A stretch of 64,000 nucleotides of DNA from Flavobacteriales bacterium (lineage in GTDB: Bacteria > Bacteroidota > Bacteroidia > Flavobacteriales_F > PHOS-HE28): the NCBI GenBank assembly GCA_030584065.1, contig CP129489.1:194797-258796 (forward strand). Reading direction: 5' to 3'. A program made the position numbers and the translations under genes. The notes under the pieces are model-generated. The model ran no database searches. It saw nothing but the letters and a program-made list of their open reading frames with translations, and was not told the DNA's origin. Positions 36,487 to 45,594 of this stretch are shown piece by piece. Positions within the stretch are counted from its first letter, which is position 1. Each line of letters begins with the position of its first letter.

Positions 36487-37242
36487 TCAGAACTTCTTCT
36501 CCACCTTCTTGATGAGCTTCGGCATTTTGCCGGCCAGGTCCCTCAGCAGGTTCTCGGCCGCTTGTTCGCAGAGCGGCTTGATCTCCTCCAGCTCGACGAC
36601 GGGAATGCCCATCACCATGGCCACGGATCCATTGGCTGGCGCGTATTCCACGAAGTTGAAGACCCTGTTGCCTTCGCCATCGAAGAGCATGAGGTTCATC
36701 ACGGCCGCGATGCCTGCGCTGCCCATGCCGCCGATCGCCACCTTGGGCTGGAACTTGAACCCGAGCGAGATGAACATGACCCCATCCGCCTTTCCCTTGA
36801 AAATCTCCAGCATCTTCATCTTGTTGCTGTTCTCCCGTTTCAGGGCATTGGGGATGAGCACCTTGTAGCCGGGGTAGGGGATCATGCCATCGAGCGGCTG
36901 CGTGCCATCCTGTTCCGACTCGCCGAACCTGCTCACGAAGGCCTGGTACTCCGGGTTGCCGGTCACCTCCGATTCGGGAAGGAAGCTGAAGTTGAACTGC
37001 TTCGCGTGGTTGGTGAAGAAGTCATCGTGGAATTTGGCGAGCACCGAGGTGAGGTCGAAGCGCTCGTCCTTGGCCAAGGTGCTCAGGCTGGCGACCAGGG
37101 AGGCACTGCTGTTCAGGTCGGAAGTGCTGATGTACCTGTCCACATAGAAGGTCACCACGGCGACGTCCTTGCGCTGGGCGGAGAGGAGGTTGCTGGTGGC
37201 CCATGCGAAGCAGAGGAGCAGGAAGCGGGCGGGGTTGTGCAT
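36487..37242 (-). CDS. Exported hypothetical protein
   Basis: 251 residues from ATG 37240-37242 (another ATG at 37257). A signal peptide ends near LLSAQ. The body begins KDVAVVTFYVDRYIS and contains GMIPYPGYKVLIP and a Gly-rich strand KVAIGGMGSAGIAAVMNL, with a basic C-terminal helix KLIKKVEKKF. I do not recognise a family. The stop is only 18 nt from the IS-A end, so the IS inserted just after this gene. Confidence 0.6.
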   Translation of the reverse strand: MHNPARFLLLCFAWATSNLLSAQRKDVAVVTFYVDRYISTSDLNSSASLVASLSTLAKDERFDLTSVLAKFHDDFFTNHAKQFNFSFLPESEVTGNPEYQAFVSRFGESEQDGTQPLDGMIPYPGYKVLIPNALKRENSNKMKMLEIFKGKADGVMFISLGFKFQPKVAIGGMGSAGIAAVMNLMLFDGEGNRVFNFVEYAPANGSVAMVMGIPVVELEEIKPLCEQAAENLLRDLAGKMPKLIKKVEKKF

Positions 37243-37484
37243 GGCGATGGCCCGCATTCTGTCCGCGGGGCGCCGAAGCTAAGCTGAATCGGCCCCGTCT
37301 TGCGGTGCGCGCGGGTTGCGGTCCCGGTCATCCCTCGCGATGTCCAGGCGGTCGGGCCGCGGTGCGGGGATGCGCGGCACAGGAGCCCGGCCTGGAGGGG
37401 CGACTGACGCGGGGTAGGTGCAGGTCGCGTTCGGCTGAGGTGATCGGCCCTGCGGAGTCGCTCGCGTTTTCCGAGCTTCGCTGT

Positions 37485-38960
37485 ATGCAATGCACCCGGA
37501 TCACGCTTCCGTTCGCCTTCATGCTGGCCACAGGCGCCTCCGCGCAGCCCTGCGATTGCCCTTCCGCATTCAACTGGATGGTGAGCACCTTCGAGGGGAA
37601 CGACGCTGGATTCCAGCTGGTGGTGGATCGCAAGGGCATGCCGGAGTACACCAAGCACACCGAAGCCATGCGCAGCCGTGCGGAGCAGAGCGGCGATCTG
37701 CTGGCATGCACGGAGGTGTTGAACGAGTGGCTGCATTGGTTCCGCAAGGGGCACATCGGGATCGGGCCAACGGAGCAGGGGCAGGCTGCAGTACCACCGT
37801 CGGCAGGATCCGCGGCGCAGCCGACGGCCATGCCCGTAGCGCGTTCGGTGAAGCTCTCCGAAGCGGATCTGGTGAAGCGCTTGCAGAAGGCGGGCAGCGC
37901 GCGCCATCCCTTGGAGGGCGTGTGGACGATGGGCCCTTACCGCGTGGGCATCGTGCGCCAGGCGAAGGACGCTTCGCGCTTCGATGCGGTGATCCTGGCC
38001 TCGGAGAACAGGAATTGGAGGCCCGGCGAGGTGAAGGCGGAACTGCAGCAGCAAGCCAATGGCCGATTCACCGGCACCTTCTACATGGGCGATCACTCGC
38101 CGGAGCCGGTGGAGGCCTCCCTGCTGGGTGGCAGCGGGAGCATGCTGCAGATGCGTGGCGTGTGGATGCGCCAGCTGCCCGAACCGGCGTTTTCGCAGGC
38201 GGAACGTATCCACCTGCGGGCCATGGATGCCGAGCAGCCTTTCCTGGAGCGCCTTGGTGAGCGCACGCTCTACCTGCGCATCCCCTCCTTCGCCTTCGAG
38301 CAGAAGCCGCTGATCGACAGCGTGCTCAACGCGAATGATGCGCTTATCCGGGGCACCGAGAACCTGATCATCGACATCCGCTACGGCACCGGTGGCAGCG
38401 ATGCGAGCTACAGCGGACTGATCCCCTACCTCTACACAGGGCCGATGCGATCAGTAGGCGTGAAGCTGCGTTCCACCGAGCTGAACGCGGCGGGCTACGA
38501 GGCCTATGCTGACATGTTCGGTCGTGACACGGAGAACGGGCGCTGGTGCATGGACGTGTCCACGCGCATGCGCGCTGCCCCAGGTACCTGGTTGGAGCTG
38601 AACGAGCAGCCTTGGTCCGTGGACAGCGCGCATACGGTGCTCCCGCTCCCGCAGCGCGTCGGCATCATCTGCAACGAGGGCAACGGCAGCACCGACGAGC
38701 AGTTCCTGCTGGAAGCGCGCACCAGCGCGAAGGTGAAGCTCTTCGGGTGGCCCACCAAGGGCGTGCTGGACGTGTCGAACATGCGGCGCGTGACATCGCC
38801 CGATGGCTGTTACGAACTCGGCTATTCCATGAGCATGAGCCACCGCCTCCCCCGCATGCCGGTGGACGTGATGGGCATACAGCCCGACCACTATCTGGAT
38901 GAAGGGATCCCGGCCATGGAGTGGGTGGGCTATGTGCAGCGGGTGCTGGAGGGGCGGTGA
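37485..38960 (+). CDS. Exported S41-like (C-terminal-processing) peptidase
   Basis: 491 residues from ATG 37485; signal peptide ends near ASAQ (about 20). The N-terminal part has a helical region and a beta module; the C-terminal half has YLRIPSFAF, IIDIRYGTGGSDASYS and NEGNGSTDEQFLLEARTSAKVKLFG, which follow the S41/crotonase-like pattern with a likely catalytic Ser in GSTDEQF. A second S41 homologue is encoded at 40.5-41.8 kb. Confidence 0.75.
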   Translation: MQCTRITLPFAFMLATGASAQPCDCPSAFNWMVSTFEGNDAGFQLVVDRKGMPEYTKHTEAMRSRAEQSGDLLACTEVLNEWLHWFRKGHIGIGPTEQGQAAVPPSAGSAAQPTAMPVARSVKLSEADLVKRLQKAGSARHPLEGVWTMGPYRVGIVRQAKDASRFDAVILASENRNWRPGEVKAELQQQANGRFTGTFYMGDHSPEPVEASLLGGSGSMLQMRGVWMRQLPEPAFSQAERIHLRAMDAEQPFLERLGERTLYLRIPSFAFEQKPLIDSVLNANDALIRGTENLIIDIRYGTGGSDASYSGLIPYLYTGPMRSVGVKLRSTELNAAGYEAYADMFGRDTENGRWCMDVSTRMRAAPGTWLELNEQPWSVDSAHTVLPLPQRVGIICNEGNGSTDEQFLLEARTSAKVKLFGWPTKGVLDVSNMRRVTSPDGCYELGYSMSMSHRLPRMPVDVMGIQPDHYLDEGIPAMEWVGYVQRVLEGR

Positions 38961-39032
38961 TCGTCGGCTATTCACCGGGCCACGGTGCGTAAGTGGCGTA
39001 TGGCAGGGGTGGGGTCCCCAAGGCCGGGAGGG

Positions 39033-39040
39033 TTCCTTTG
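39033..39040 (+). promoter_or_regulatory. -7 box TTCCTTTG, 4 nt before ATG
   Basis: Plus-strand TTCCTTTG, CCCC, ATG (39045); same box as at 18135 and 25365. Confidence 0.5.
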
Positions 39041-39044
39041 CCCC

Positions 39045-39650
39045 ATGCCGCGCAAGGCTTCCAAGGATGCATTGACGCTCTTCGATGCGCTGGTGTACAC
39101 CTGCCTCTACCGGGTGACGCTCGATCCACCGAGCGCGGCGCAGGCCTGGGTGATGCAGGTGCGCCATCAGCTCCGCGACCGCATCGGCGATTTCGCGGGC
39201 TTCTACCGGTTGCCCGGCATCCAGCTGCTCGAGGCCGACCTGCCGCCCGAGTATGAGCGGCCACTGGGCGATGCCGTGGCGCGCGCGGTCGCCGGCCTTC
39301 CGGGCTTCACGCTCCGGCTGGAGGGGTTGACGCATACGCCCGACCGTCGCCGCATCTGCATCGAGGTGGCGGCGCCAGGATCGCTGGCGACCATGCGGCA
39401 GCGCATCGCCGATCACGTCCGCGCCAATCGGAGGATCAAGAAGCTGGGCGTGGAGGTGGCCGACCGGGCTGAGCTGGTAGTGGCGGATGGGCTGAAGGCA
39501 GCCCAGTTCGAGGAGGCTTGGGCGCTGCTGGGGCGCGAATCCTTCACCGCCGAGCACCGGGTGAACGATGTGGTGCTCCTCAAGCGCGAGTGGGCGGATA
39601 CCTCCTTGGATGAACATGTGTGCACCATCCCCTTGCTCCTCGGGCGCTGA
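39045..39650 (+). CDS. 2'-5' RNA ligase/2H phosphoesterase-like protein
   Basis: 201 residues from ATG 39045, chosen because a TTCCTTTG box sits 4 nt upstream. The fold is suggested by GIQLLEADLPPEYERPL, FTLRLEGLTHTPDRRRICIEV and the late ELVVADGL...VNDVVLLKREW, which follow LigT/2H order. The two HxT/S motifs are degenerate (one THT remains), so catalytic activity is uncertain. It runs convergently with the methyltransferase gene. Confidence 0.55.
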   Translation: MPRKASKDALTLFDALVYTCLYRVTLDPPSAAQAWVMQVRHQLRDRIGDFAGFYRLPGIQLLEADLPPEYERPLGDAVARAVAGLPGFTLRLEGLTHTPDRRRICIEVAAPGSLATMRQRIADHVRANRRIKKLGVEVADRAELVVADGLKAAQFEEAWALLGRESFTAEHRVNDVVLLKREWADTSLDEHVCTIPLLLGR

Positions 39651-39656
39651 GGGCGC

Positions 39657-40298
39657 TCAGAGCCGTCGGGCCAGCAGCAACCCGTCGCGCAGCGGCACCA
39701 TCACCTTCTCCACACGCGGGTCGTTCGTCACCAGTTCGGCATAGCGCACGAGCGCCGCGGTCTGGTGGTCCTGCTCCTCCGCGGCCTTCAGCACCTTTCC
39801 GCTCCAGAGGACATTGTCCGCCATGATCAATCCACCGGGGCGCATGCGATCGACCACAGCCTCGAAGTACGCCGGATAGGCAGGCTTGTCCGCATCGATG
39901 AAGACAAGATCGAAAGGTGTGGGCAAGGTCGGGATCACCTCCATTGCCGGCTGCTGATGCGTGGTGATGCGGTCCTCGAACCCTGCGGCCTTGATATGCC
40001 GGGCCACCAAGGGCGGCAGATGCGGGTCGATGTCGATGGTGTGCAGCATGCCGCCCGGCGCGAGGCCCTCGGCCAGGCACAGGGCGCTGTAGCCCGTGTA
40101 GGTGCCGATCTCCACGATCACCTTCGGACGCACCAAGTGGCTCAGCATCGACAGGAAGCGGCCCTGCAGGTGGCCGCTGCACATCTGCGGCATGTAGATG
40201 CTGGCGTGGGTCTCCTCGCGCAAGGCCTTCAGGTGCGCAGGCTCCTCACCGCTGTGCGCTTCGCAATAAGCCTCCAGAGCCGGATCAATGAACTGCAT
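39657..40298 (-). CDS. O-methyltransferase (caffeoyl-CoA/catechol type, SAM-dependent)
   Basis: 213 residues. The SAM-binding motif is VIVEIGTYTGYSALCLAEGL (about 60-80) and the metal/substrate motif is FIDADKPAYPAYFE with ADNVLWSGKV, which is diagnostic of the Mg-dependent class I O-methyltransferase family. It methylates a hydroxyl group on an unknown small aromatic. Convergent with the 2H-like gene (6 nt gap). A short stem-loop repeat lies upstream. Confidence 0.88.
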   Translation of the reverse strand: MQFIDPALEAYCEAHSGEEPAHLKALREETHASIYMPQMCSGHLQGRFLSMLSHLVRPKVIVEIGTYTGYSALCLAEGLAPGGMLHTIDIDPHLPPLVARHIKAAGFEDRITTHQQPAMEVIPTLPTPFDLVFIDADKPAYPAYFEAVVDRMRPGGLIMADNVLWSGKVLKAAEEQDHQTAALVRYAELVTNDPRVEKVMVPLRDGLLLARRL

Positions 40299-40319
40299 GG
40301 TGCGATGGTTGCGGCAAAG

Positions 40320-40447
40320 AACGCGAAAGGCGCCAGGACCCCTCCTTAGCGCTTCAACGGCCCTGCAATGAACGTCGCGCGCCAGTTGCGCCGTCGCAGT
40401 TCAGATCGCTGCGACCCTTTGGGTGCTTGGCGCCTTTGCGGTGGACC
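40320..40447. repeat. Intergenic stem-loop repeat, copy A
   Basis: AAAGGCGCCA at about 40328 and TGGCGCCTTT at about 40428 form an inverted pair. The right part GTTCAGATCGCTGCG and TTTGCGGTG recur in the copies at 41.85-42.01 kb; the TTTGCGGTG end also recurs in the stem-loop at 57.12 kb. Confidence 0.55.
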
Positions 40448-40504
40448 TCAACAGCAGCGCATCCCCTCCTCGATTCTGCCTGGTTGCAGAATGGGCTCCC
40501 CCGA

Positions 40505-41797
40505 TCAACGCACCCCGAGCAATTCGAGGGCCTTCTCCAAAGCCGCATCCCTGCGCCAAGGCATGGTCACCTCCGTTGCCACCGGGTGGATGGGCTGCAC
40601 GCCCCGACCGTCCACTGGTGCGTCCACCAGCCACCAGTCCTTGCGAGAAATGGTGCAGGTTATCCGGGTGTTCGGCAGCACCACAGTGCGGCCACACCCG
40701 CTGATCACCGTGCGGCAGCCACCGCTCTCGCTGCCGATCAACGGTCCGCGCTGATGCGCTTCCAGCTGCGCAAGCACCATCGCGGTCACGGAGAAGCTTC
40801 CGCCGTCCATCAAGGTGCACAGCGCACCGGTGTAGTGGTTCTTCAATGGCCGGACCATTCCATGATGCGGCCCCTTGCGCACAAGCCGGAAGGGCCGATC
40901 GAGCAAATGGGCCAGCAGGCGTTTGGCCGAACGTGGCTCCCCGCCTTGATCCCCGCGCAGGTCGAGCACCAGGTGCTGCACACCGTGGGTCCGCAGCGTG
41001 TCGAACGCGGCGTCGATCTCGGCAGGCCTGAGGTCGTCCTTGGCAAAGCTCGGAATGCGCAACACGGCTGCCTTGTTGGCAAGCAGCGTAAGCTTCAAAC
41101 GGCCATCCGAAGGCGGGGCACAGGGTTCCGGTAGCTCGTCGGAGGATCGCGCGCGAAGGATGAACTCCTGTCTTTCCCCGGCCTTCTCCACCTGCACGGT
41201 GAACTGTTCTGGCTCGCCATAGGAAAAGCGGTAATAGCTCCTGAACCATTGGTCCAGCACCCAGATGGCGTAGCTGGTGTGCAGACCATCGCGCACCTGC
41301 CGCGTGATCAGCGTATCGAGGATGGCGGTTGCAGGCACGCCGTTGATGGCCTGCACGCGCGCACCCGCCAGCGTGGAGTCTTCAAGGCCTGCGCTGCAAC
41401 GGAGATACAGGGCCGAATCGGTGACTGCGATAGGCAGCGGGAAGTAGCGGGCCGGTGCTTCCTGCGCCCATTCCTCCGTCGGCAGGAAGAGGGTATGCCC
41501 GTCACCCAGCAGGGGATAGAATGCGGCGAGGCGGTTCAGGAGCTCGAACTCGGTGCATGGCCTGTCAAGGCTGCGTCGAAGGCTGTCCGCGCACCGCTCG
41601 AACTGCTCAGGCGTGCAATAGCGGTAAAGGGCGGGGTGATGGGCCTTCAGCGCCTTCACGACCGCGTCCAGGTCCTCGCGTGCTTCTTCAGGGCTCCACG
41701 TTGGCATCCGGCTGAAGGGGCCAGGCTGCCCTTGGACGCGAGTGAGCGTAAGGGAGAGGAGCGCTCGTGCGCCGAAGCGGATCAGCGCGCCGGGCAT
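40505..41797 (-). CDS. S41-like peptidase, likely exported
   Basis: 430 residues from ATG 41795-41797, preceded by TAAGTTCG-CGAC (a -7 box 4 nt from the ATG). A weak N-terminal hydrophobic segment (about 8-22) may act as signal. The helical cap is followed by a PDZ-like part (AGARVQAINGVPATAILD), then VLDLRGDQGGE and GGSFSVTAMVLAQLEAHQRGPLIGS with the presumed catalytic Ser, as in S41. The second S41 protein in 5 kb, but the sequences differ. Confidence 0.8.
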   Translation of the reverse strand: MPGALIRFGARALLSLTLTRVQGQPGPFSRMPTWSPEEAREDLDAVVKALKAHHPALYRYCTPEQFERCADSLRRSLDRPCTEFELLNRLAAFYPLLGDGHTLFLPTEEWAQEAPARYFPLPIAVTDSALYLRCSAGLEDSTLAGARVQAINGVPATAILDTLITRQVRDGLHTSYAIWVLDQWFRSYYRFSYGEPEQFTVQVEKAGERQEFILRARSSDELPEPCAPPSDGRLKLTLLANKAAVLRIPSFAKDDLRPAEIDAAFDTLRTHGVQHLVLDLRGDQGGEPRSAKRLLAHLLDRPFRLVRKGPHHGMVRPLKNHYTGALCTLMDGGSFSVTAMVLAQLEAHQRGPLIGSESGGCRTVISGCGRTVVLPNTRITCTISRKDWWLVDAPVDGRGVQPIHPVATEVTMPWRRDAALEKALELLGVR

Positions 41798-41801
41798 GTC
41801 G

Positions 41802-41809
41802 CGAACTTA
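41802..41809 (-). promoter_or_regulatory. -7 box TAAGTTCG, 4 nt before ATG
   Basis: One mismatch to TAnnTTTG; minus strand, CGAC spacer then ATG 41797. Confidence 0.45.
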
Positions 41810-41854
41810 GTCGCAGTAGCTCCGTCCCGCCTCCTTCAGGAGAACGTAGCGTGT

Positions 41855-42008
41855 CCGTTGCGTCGCCGCGCCGTTGCGGTTCAGATCGCTGCGCTCCCTT
41901 GAGCCCTTCGCGTCTTTGCGTTGAACGTCGCATTGCCGTTGCGTCGTCGCACCGTTGCGGTTCAGATGGCTGCGCTCCTTTGCGCTCCTTGCGTCTTTGC
42001 GGTGAACC
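41855..42008. repeat. Intergenic repeat, copies B and C in tandem
   Basis: CCGTTGCGGTTCAGAT begins at about 41871 and again 81 nt later; each copy ends near CTTTGCG. They match copy A at 40.38 kb. The gap 41798-42012 holds no gene I can support. Confidence 0.6.
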
Positions 42009-42012
42009 CTCA

Positions 42013-42099
42013 GTAGCAATACCTCCCCTCCGCGATCATCTTCTTCGCCACCGCCTTTCGCAGCTCGGCGGTGTTCTTGCTCCAGCGCTTGGGATCAGC
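42013..42099 (-). pseudogene. Partial copy of the acyl-CoA dehydrogenase 3' end
   Basis: Reads KRWSKNTAELRKAVAKKM then IAEGRYCY and stop. The intact gene ends KRWSKNTPLNTAELRKAVAK, RMIAEGKYCF. The 12-nt difference lies between two GTGTTC repeats. Same strand as the intact gene, 1.67 kb away, so the dinD-HEPN pair lies between direct repeats. Confidence 0.8.
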
Positions 42100-42183
42100 C
42101 TTGATCTTGGATAATTGTGACGATGGACCTTTTGGTGGCTGAGCTATATTGTACGTCGGGAATTTGACAGAAATGTCGTCGAC

Positions 42184-43026
42184 ATGAACAAGGAACAGAT
42201 CACCGGACTCTTCCGCCGGTTCGAAGAGGCCTGTTATCTCCACGAAGGTGTTGAGTGCTGGAGCGCACGTGAACTTCAGGTGATCTTGGGCTATGCGCGC
42301 TGGGAGAATTTCAGGGTGGCCGTGGAGCGTGCGCGGAAGTCCTGCGATGCGAGTGGCTACCGTATCCCGGACCATTTTCGTGAGGTCACGAAAATGGTCG
42401 CGCTCGGCAGTGGTTCCGAGCGCGCCGTGGAGGATGTGGCTCTGACCAGGTACGCGTGCTACCTCATCGCCCAGAACGGGGATCCCACCAAGCCGGAGAT
42501 CGCCTTCGCACAGACCTACTTCGCGGTTCAGACCCGTAAACAGGAACTGATCGAGAAGCGGTTGCTGGATGTCGCGCGGGTGTCAGCGCGTGAGAAGCTG
42601 ACCCGCTCGGAGAAGAAGCTCTCCGGTATCCTCTTCGAGCGGGGTGTGGATGAGCGCGGCTTTGCCATCATTCGTTCCAAAGGTGACCAAGCGCTTTTCG
42701 GTGGCTTCACCACCGGTGACATGAAGCGGAAGCTCGGAGTTCCGGATAGCCGACCACTTGCAGACTTCCTCCCCACACTGACGATCAAGGCCAAGGACTT
42801 CGCCACCGAGCTCACCGGGCACAATGTGGTGGACAAGGATCTCCAAGGTGAAGCGCCGATCACCAAGGAGCATGTGGACAACAACGTTGCTGTGCGCAGG
42901 ATGCTGGCCGAACGGGGCGTCAAACCGGAAGCGCTGTCTCCGGCCGAGGACCTGAAGAAGGTGCAACGCCGGTTGGAGGGGGAAGAGAAGAAGGTTGTAC
43001 CAGCGGGAAAGAAGAAAGAGAAGTAG
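42184..43026 (+). CDS. dinD: DNA damage-inducible protein D (DinD-like)
   Basis: 280 residues, normal DinD length. The N-terminal part has CWSARELQVILGYARWENF (BRO-N/DinD-like) and the core SRYACYL-type segment LTRYACYLIAQNGDP; FAQTYFAVQTRKQE is strongly conserved. E. coli DinD inhibits RecA-dependent strand exchange. A GACA-GAAA-TGTC inverted repeat lies 12-26 nt upstream and could be an operator. It is 9 nt from the next gene and bracketed by duplicated fadE 3' ends, so it belongs to an inserted cassette. Confidence 0.88.
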   Translation: MNKEQITGLFRRFEEACYLHEGVECWSARELQVILGYARWENFRVAVERARKSCDASGYRIPDHFREVTKMVALGSGSERAVEDVALTRYACYLIAQNGDPTKPEIAFAQTYFAVQTRKQELIEKRLLDVARVSAREKLTRSEKKLSGILFERGVDERGFAIIRSKGDQALFGGFTTGDMKRKLGVPDSRPLADFLPTLTIKAKDFATELTGHNVVDKDLQGEAPITKEHVDNNVAVRRMLAERGVKPEALSPAEDLKKVQRRLEGEEKKVVPAGKKKEK

Positions 43027-43035
43027 CAACATGAA

Positions 43036-43659
43036 GTGATGGAGGACAAGATGGATTCGATAGGTGTACCTGAGGTCGTGAAGTGGATGCATGAACAACT
43101 CGTTATCGCACATTTCGACTTGGCCGAGTACAAGAAGATCTTCACTTCGGTGCAAGAGGACCTGGATGTTCTGAACTCAACGGGTTCCTTGTTCTTCGCG
43201 AGGCTGCACAGGCTGTACTGGTCCTCCTTCATTCAAAACGCTGGAAGGCTCATGGATCCTGCAGTATCCATGGGGAGGGACAATATCTCGTTGGCGCGAT
43301 TGGTTCAAGACGCCAAGGCACTGCCGTTCCACGAGAGCATCACTGCTTTGAAGGCCGAAGCGGACGGTCATTGGGAACCGTTGAAGAAGATCCGGGATCG
43401 GGTCATTGCGCACAGCGACTTTGAACTCGTGGTCACAGTGCCTTCTGAGGTGCACAAAGCCGAGACGGAGAGCATTGAGCGCATCTACGCCATGGCTGGC
43501 GAGTGCATCAAGTTATACTACCGCCATTTCGAGAATGTGGGAGTCGGATATGATCACATTAGGCATCATGGTGGAGCCACGCAAATGCTATCCTATCTCA
43601 AGCGTGGAAGAGATGCTTGGGAATTGGAACGACGGGAACGTATCGCCCGGCAACCCTGA
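43036..43659 (+). CDS. AbiU2/HEPN-like protein
   Basis: 207 residues, wholly helical. The C-terminal third has KKIRDRVIAHSDFE, an R-x(4-6)-H motif typical of HEPN domains, preceded by SLARLVQDAK and LHRLYWSSFIQNAGRLMD as in AbiU2 proteins. HEPN proteins are often RNases of defence or toxin-antitoxin systems. It follows dinD by 9 nt, suggesting a two-gene unit of damage response plus RNase. The mechanism is inferred from domain type only. Confidence 0.7.
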   Translation: MMEDKMDSIGVPEVVKWMHEQLVIAHFDLAEYKKIFTSVQEDLDVLNSTGSLFFARLHRLYWSSFIQNAGRLMDPAVSMGRDNISLARLVQDAKALPFHESITALKAEADGHWEPLKKIRDRVIAHSDFELVVTVPSEVHKAETESIERIYAMAGECIKLYYRHFENVGVGYDHIRHHGGATQMLSYLKRGRDAWELERRERIARQP

Positions 43660-43687
43660 CGGCTTGCGCTTGCTGGTCACCTATTGA

Positions 43688-45496
43688 TCAGAAGCAGTAT
43701 TTCCCCTCCGCGATCATCCGCTTCGCCACCGCCTTCCGCAGCTCGGCCGTGTTCAGCGGCGTGTTCTTGCTCCAGCGCTTGGCGCCCATCAGCATCGCCT
43801 GGCGCTCGTCGCCCTCGGCGAAGTTGCACACGGCCTCCTTCGCCCACTTGTGGATGCGGTCGGCCGCATCGTGGATGTACAGCTGGCACATGGCGATCTG
43901 CTCGGCCACGTTGGCCGCACCTTTCAGCTCGGCCAGCTTCAGGGTGCGCAGCAGCACGCTCTCGGCCAGGTAGGTGTCGATCACCATGTCGGCGATGTGC
44001 ATCAAGGTCTCCTGATGCTTCGCCAGTTCGAGGCCCAGCTTCTGCGCGGCGCCACCGGCGGCCATCAGCACGGCCTTCTTGAAGTTCGCCACCATGCGCT
44101 TCTCGTCGGCGAGCAGTGAATCGTCCGGCTCGGGGAAGTCGGGGATGCCCATCAGTTCGCCCGCCACCGCCATCGCCGGGCCCATCAGGTCGAGTTGGCC
44201 CTTCATCGCGCGCTTCAGCAGCATGTCCACCGTGAGCATGCGGTTGATCTCGTTGGTGCCCTCGAAGATCCGGTTGATGCGGCTGTCGCGGTAGGCGCGC
44301 TCCACGGGGCTCTCGGCGCTGTAGCCCATGCCGCCATAGATCTGCACGCCCTCGTCCACCACGTAATCCAGGCACTCGCTGCCCGCCACCTTCAGGATGG
44401 CGGCCTCGGCGGCGTACTGCTCCACGCCCTTCAGCAGCGCGGTGGCATGGTCGGCACCGCCGGCCTTCAGGTCCTCGATCGCGCGCTCCATGTCGTTGCT
44501 GCAGCGGTAGGTGGCGCTCTCCACCACGTAGCAGTAGGTCGCCTGGTCGGCCAGCTTCTGGCGGATGGCCCCGAAGGCGCTGATCGGCTTGCCGAACTGC
44601 GCCCGCTCGTTGGCGTACTTCACGCTCATGTCCACGGTGGCCTTCGCGCCGCCCAGCGCCGCGCCCGCCAGCTTGATGCGGCCGATGTTCAGGATGTTCA
44701 CCGCGATCTTGAAGCCGTTCTCGCGCCCGCCCAGCAGGTTCTCCACCGGCACCTTGCAGTCGTTGAAGAACACCTGGCGCGTGCTGCTGCCCTTGATGCC
44801 CATCTTCTTCTCCTCGGGGTTCAGCGTGATGCCGCCGAAGCCCTTCTCCACGATGAAGGCCGTGAGGTTCTTGTCCGCCTCACCCGTCTTCGGGTCGGTG
44901 ATCTTGGCGAACACCGTGAACACGTCGGCGAACCCGCCGTTCGTGATCCACATCTTCTGCCCGTTCAGGATGTAGTGCTTGCCGTCGTCGCTCAGCACCG
45001 CCTTCGTCTTGCCGCTGTTGGCATCGCTGCCGCTGCCGGGCTCGGTCAGGCAATAGCTCGCCTTCCACTCACCGGTGGCCAGCTTGGGCACGTACTTCTT
45101 CCGCTGCGCCTCATCGCCGTAGTAGAGGATGGGCAGCGTGCCGATGCCCGTGTGCGCCGCGATCGCCACGCTGAAGCTGTGCCCCGCGCCGGTGATCTCC
45201 GTCACCAGCATGCCGGTGAGGAAGTCCTTGCCGAAGCCGCCCAGCTCCTCGGGCACGCTGATGCCCAGCAGACCCAGCTCGCCGGCCTTGTCCAGCAGGC
45301 TCGGCATCAGGCCTTCCTCCAGCGCATCGATTCGGTCCAGGTTGGGCCACACGTGCTGCTCCAGGAACTCGCGCGAGCTCTGCGCGATCATGCGCTGCTC
45401 CTCGTTGAACTCCTCGGGGATGAAGATGTCCTGCGGTTCGCTGGTGCGGATCAGGAATTCGCCGCCCTGGAGGGCTTTCTTCACGTCGGTGCTCAT
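43688..45496 (-). CDS. Acyl-CoA dehydrogenase (FadE-like, long C-terminal extension)
   Basis: 602 residues. N-terminal helices, FAD-binding YCLTEPGSGSDANSG and WITNGG, catalytic segment YGGMGYSAESPVERAYRDSRI...FEGTNEINR, then a helical C-terminal extension (about 430-602) as in VLCAD/ACAD9-type enzymes. It performs the first step of fatty-acid beta-oxidation with an electron-transfer flavoprotein as acceptor. It belongs with the thiolase and fadN-like genes but is separated from them by accessory DNA. A partial copy of its 3' end lies 1.67 kb away. Confidence 0.93.
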   Translation of the reverse strand: MSTDVKKALQGGEFLIRTSEPQDIFIPEEFNEEQRMIAQSSREFLEQHVWPNLDRIDALEEGLMPSLLDKAGELGLLGISVPEELGGFGKDFLTGMLVTEITGAGHSFSVAIAAHTGIGTLPILYYGDEAQRKKYVPKLATGEWKASYCLTEPGSGSDANSGKTKAVLSDDGKHYILNGQKMWITNGGFADVFTVFAKITDPKTGEADKNLTAFIVEKGFGGITLNPEEKKMGIKGSSTRQVFFNDCKVPVENLLGGRENGFKIAVNILNIGRIKLAGAALGGAKATVDMSVKYANERAQFGKPISAFGAIRQKLADQATYCYVVESATYRCSNDMERAIEDLKAGGADHATALLKGVEQYAAEAAILKVAGSECLDYVVDEGVQIYGGMGYSAESPVERAYRDSRINRIFEGTNEINRMLTVDMLLKRAMKGQLDLMGPAMAVAGELMGIPDFPEPDDSLLADEKRMVANFKKAVLMAAGGAAQKLGLELAKHQETLMHIADMVIDTYLAESVLLRTLKLAELKGAANVAEQIAMCQLYIHDAADRIHKWAKEAVCNFAEGDERQAMLMGAKRWSKNTPLNTAELRKAVAKRMIAEGKYCF

Positions 45497-45502
45497 GGTG
45501 TC

Positions 45503-45540
45503 GATCAGATGATCAGAGGATCAGACGATCAGATGATCGA
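45503..45540. repeat. GATCAGAN short tandem repeat before fadE
   Basis: Four consecutive GATCAGA units (next base T, G, C or T), then GATCGA, directly upstream of the acyl-CoA dehydrogenase ATG in its leader. Confidence 0.75.
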
Positions 45541-45578
45541 AATGCCTCTGTGGGTAGTACGTCTGGTTCGGGTTAAAG

Positions 45579-45594
45579 TTATGCACGCATAACA
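45579..45594. promoter_or_regulatory. Palindromic operator TTATGC-AC-GCATAA upstream of fadE
   Basis: A near-perfect inverted repeat with half-sites TTATGC and GCATAA, followed by AAATT and CAACAGGG. The same arrangement stands upstream of marR at 57.67 kb. On the minus strand the 3' half overlaps TAACTTTA, a -7-like box, with a TTG 19 nt upstream. Confidence 0.75.

Noticed and set aside
41798..42012. ORF content between the S41-like gene and the fadE remnant
   Set aside because: Only repeat copies are visible; no coding signal.
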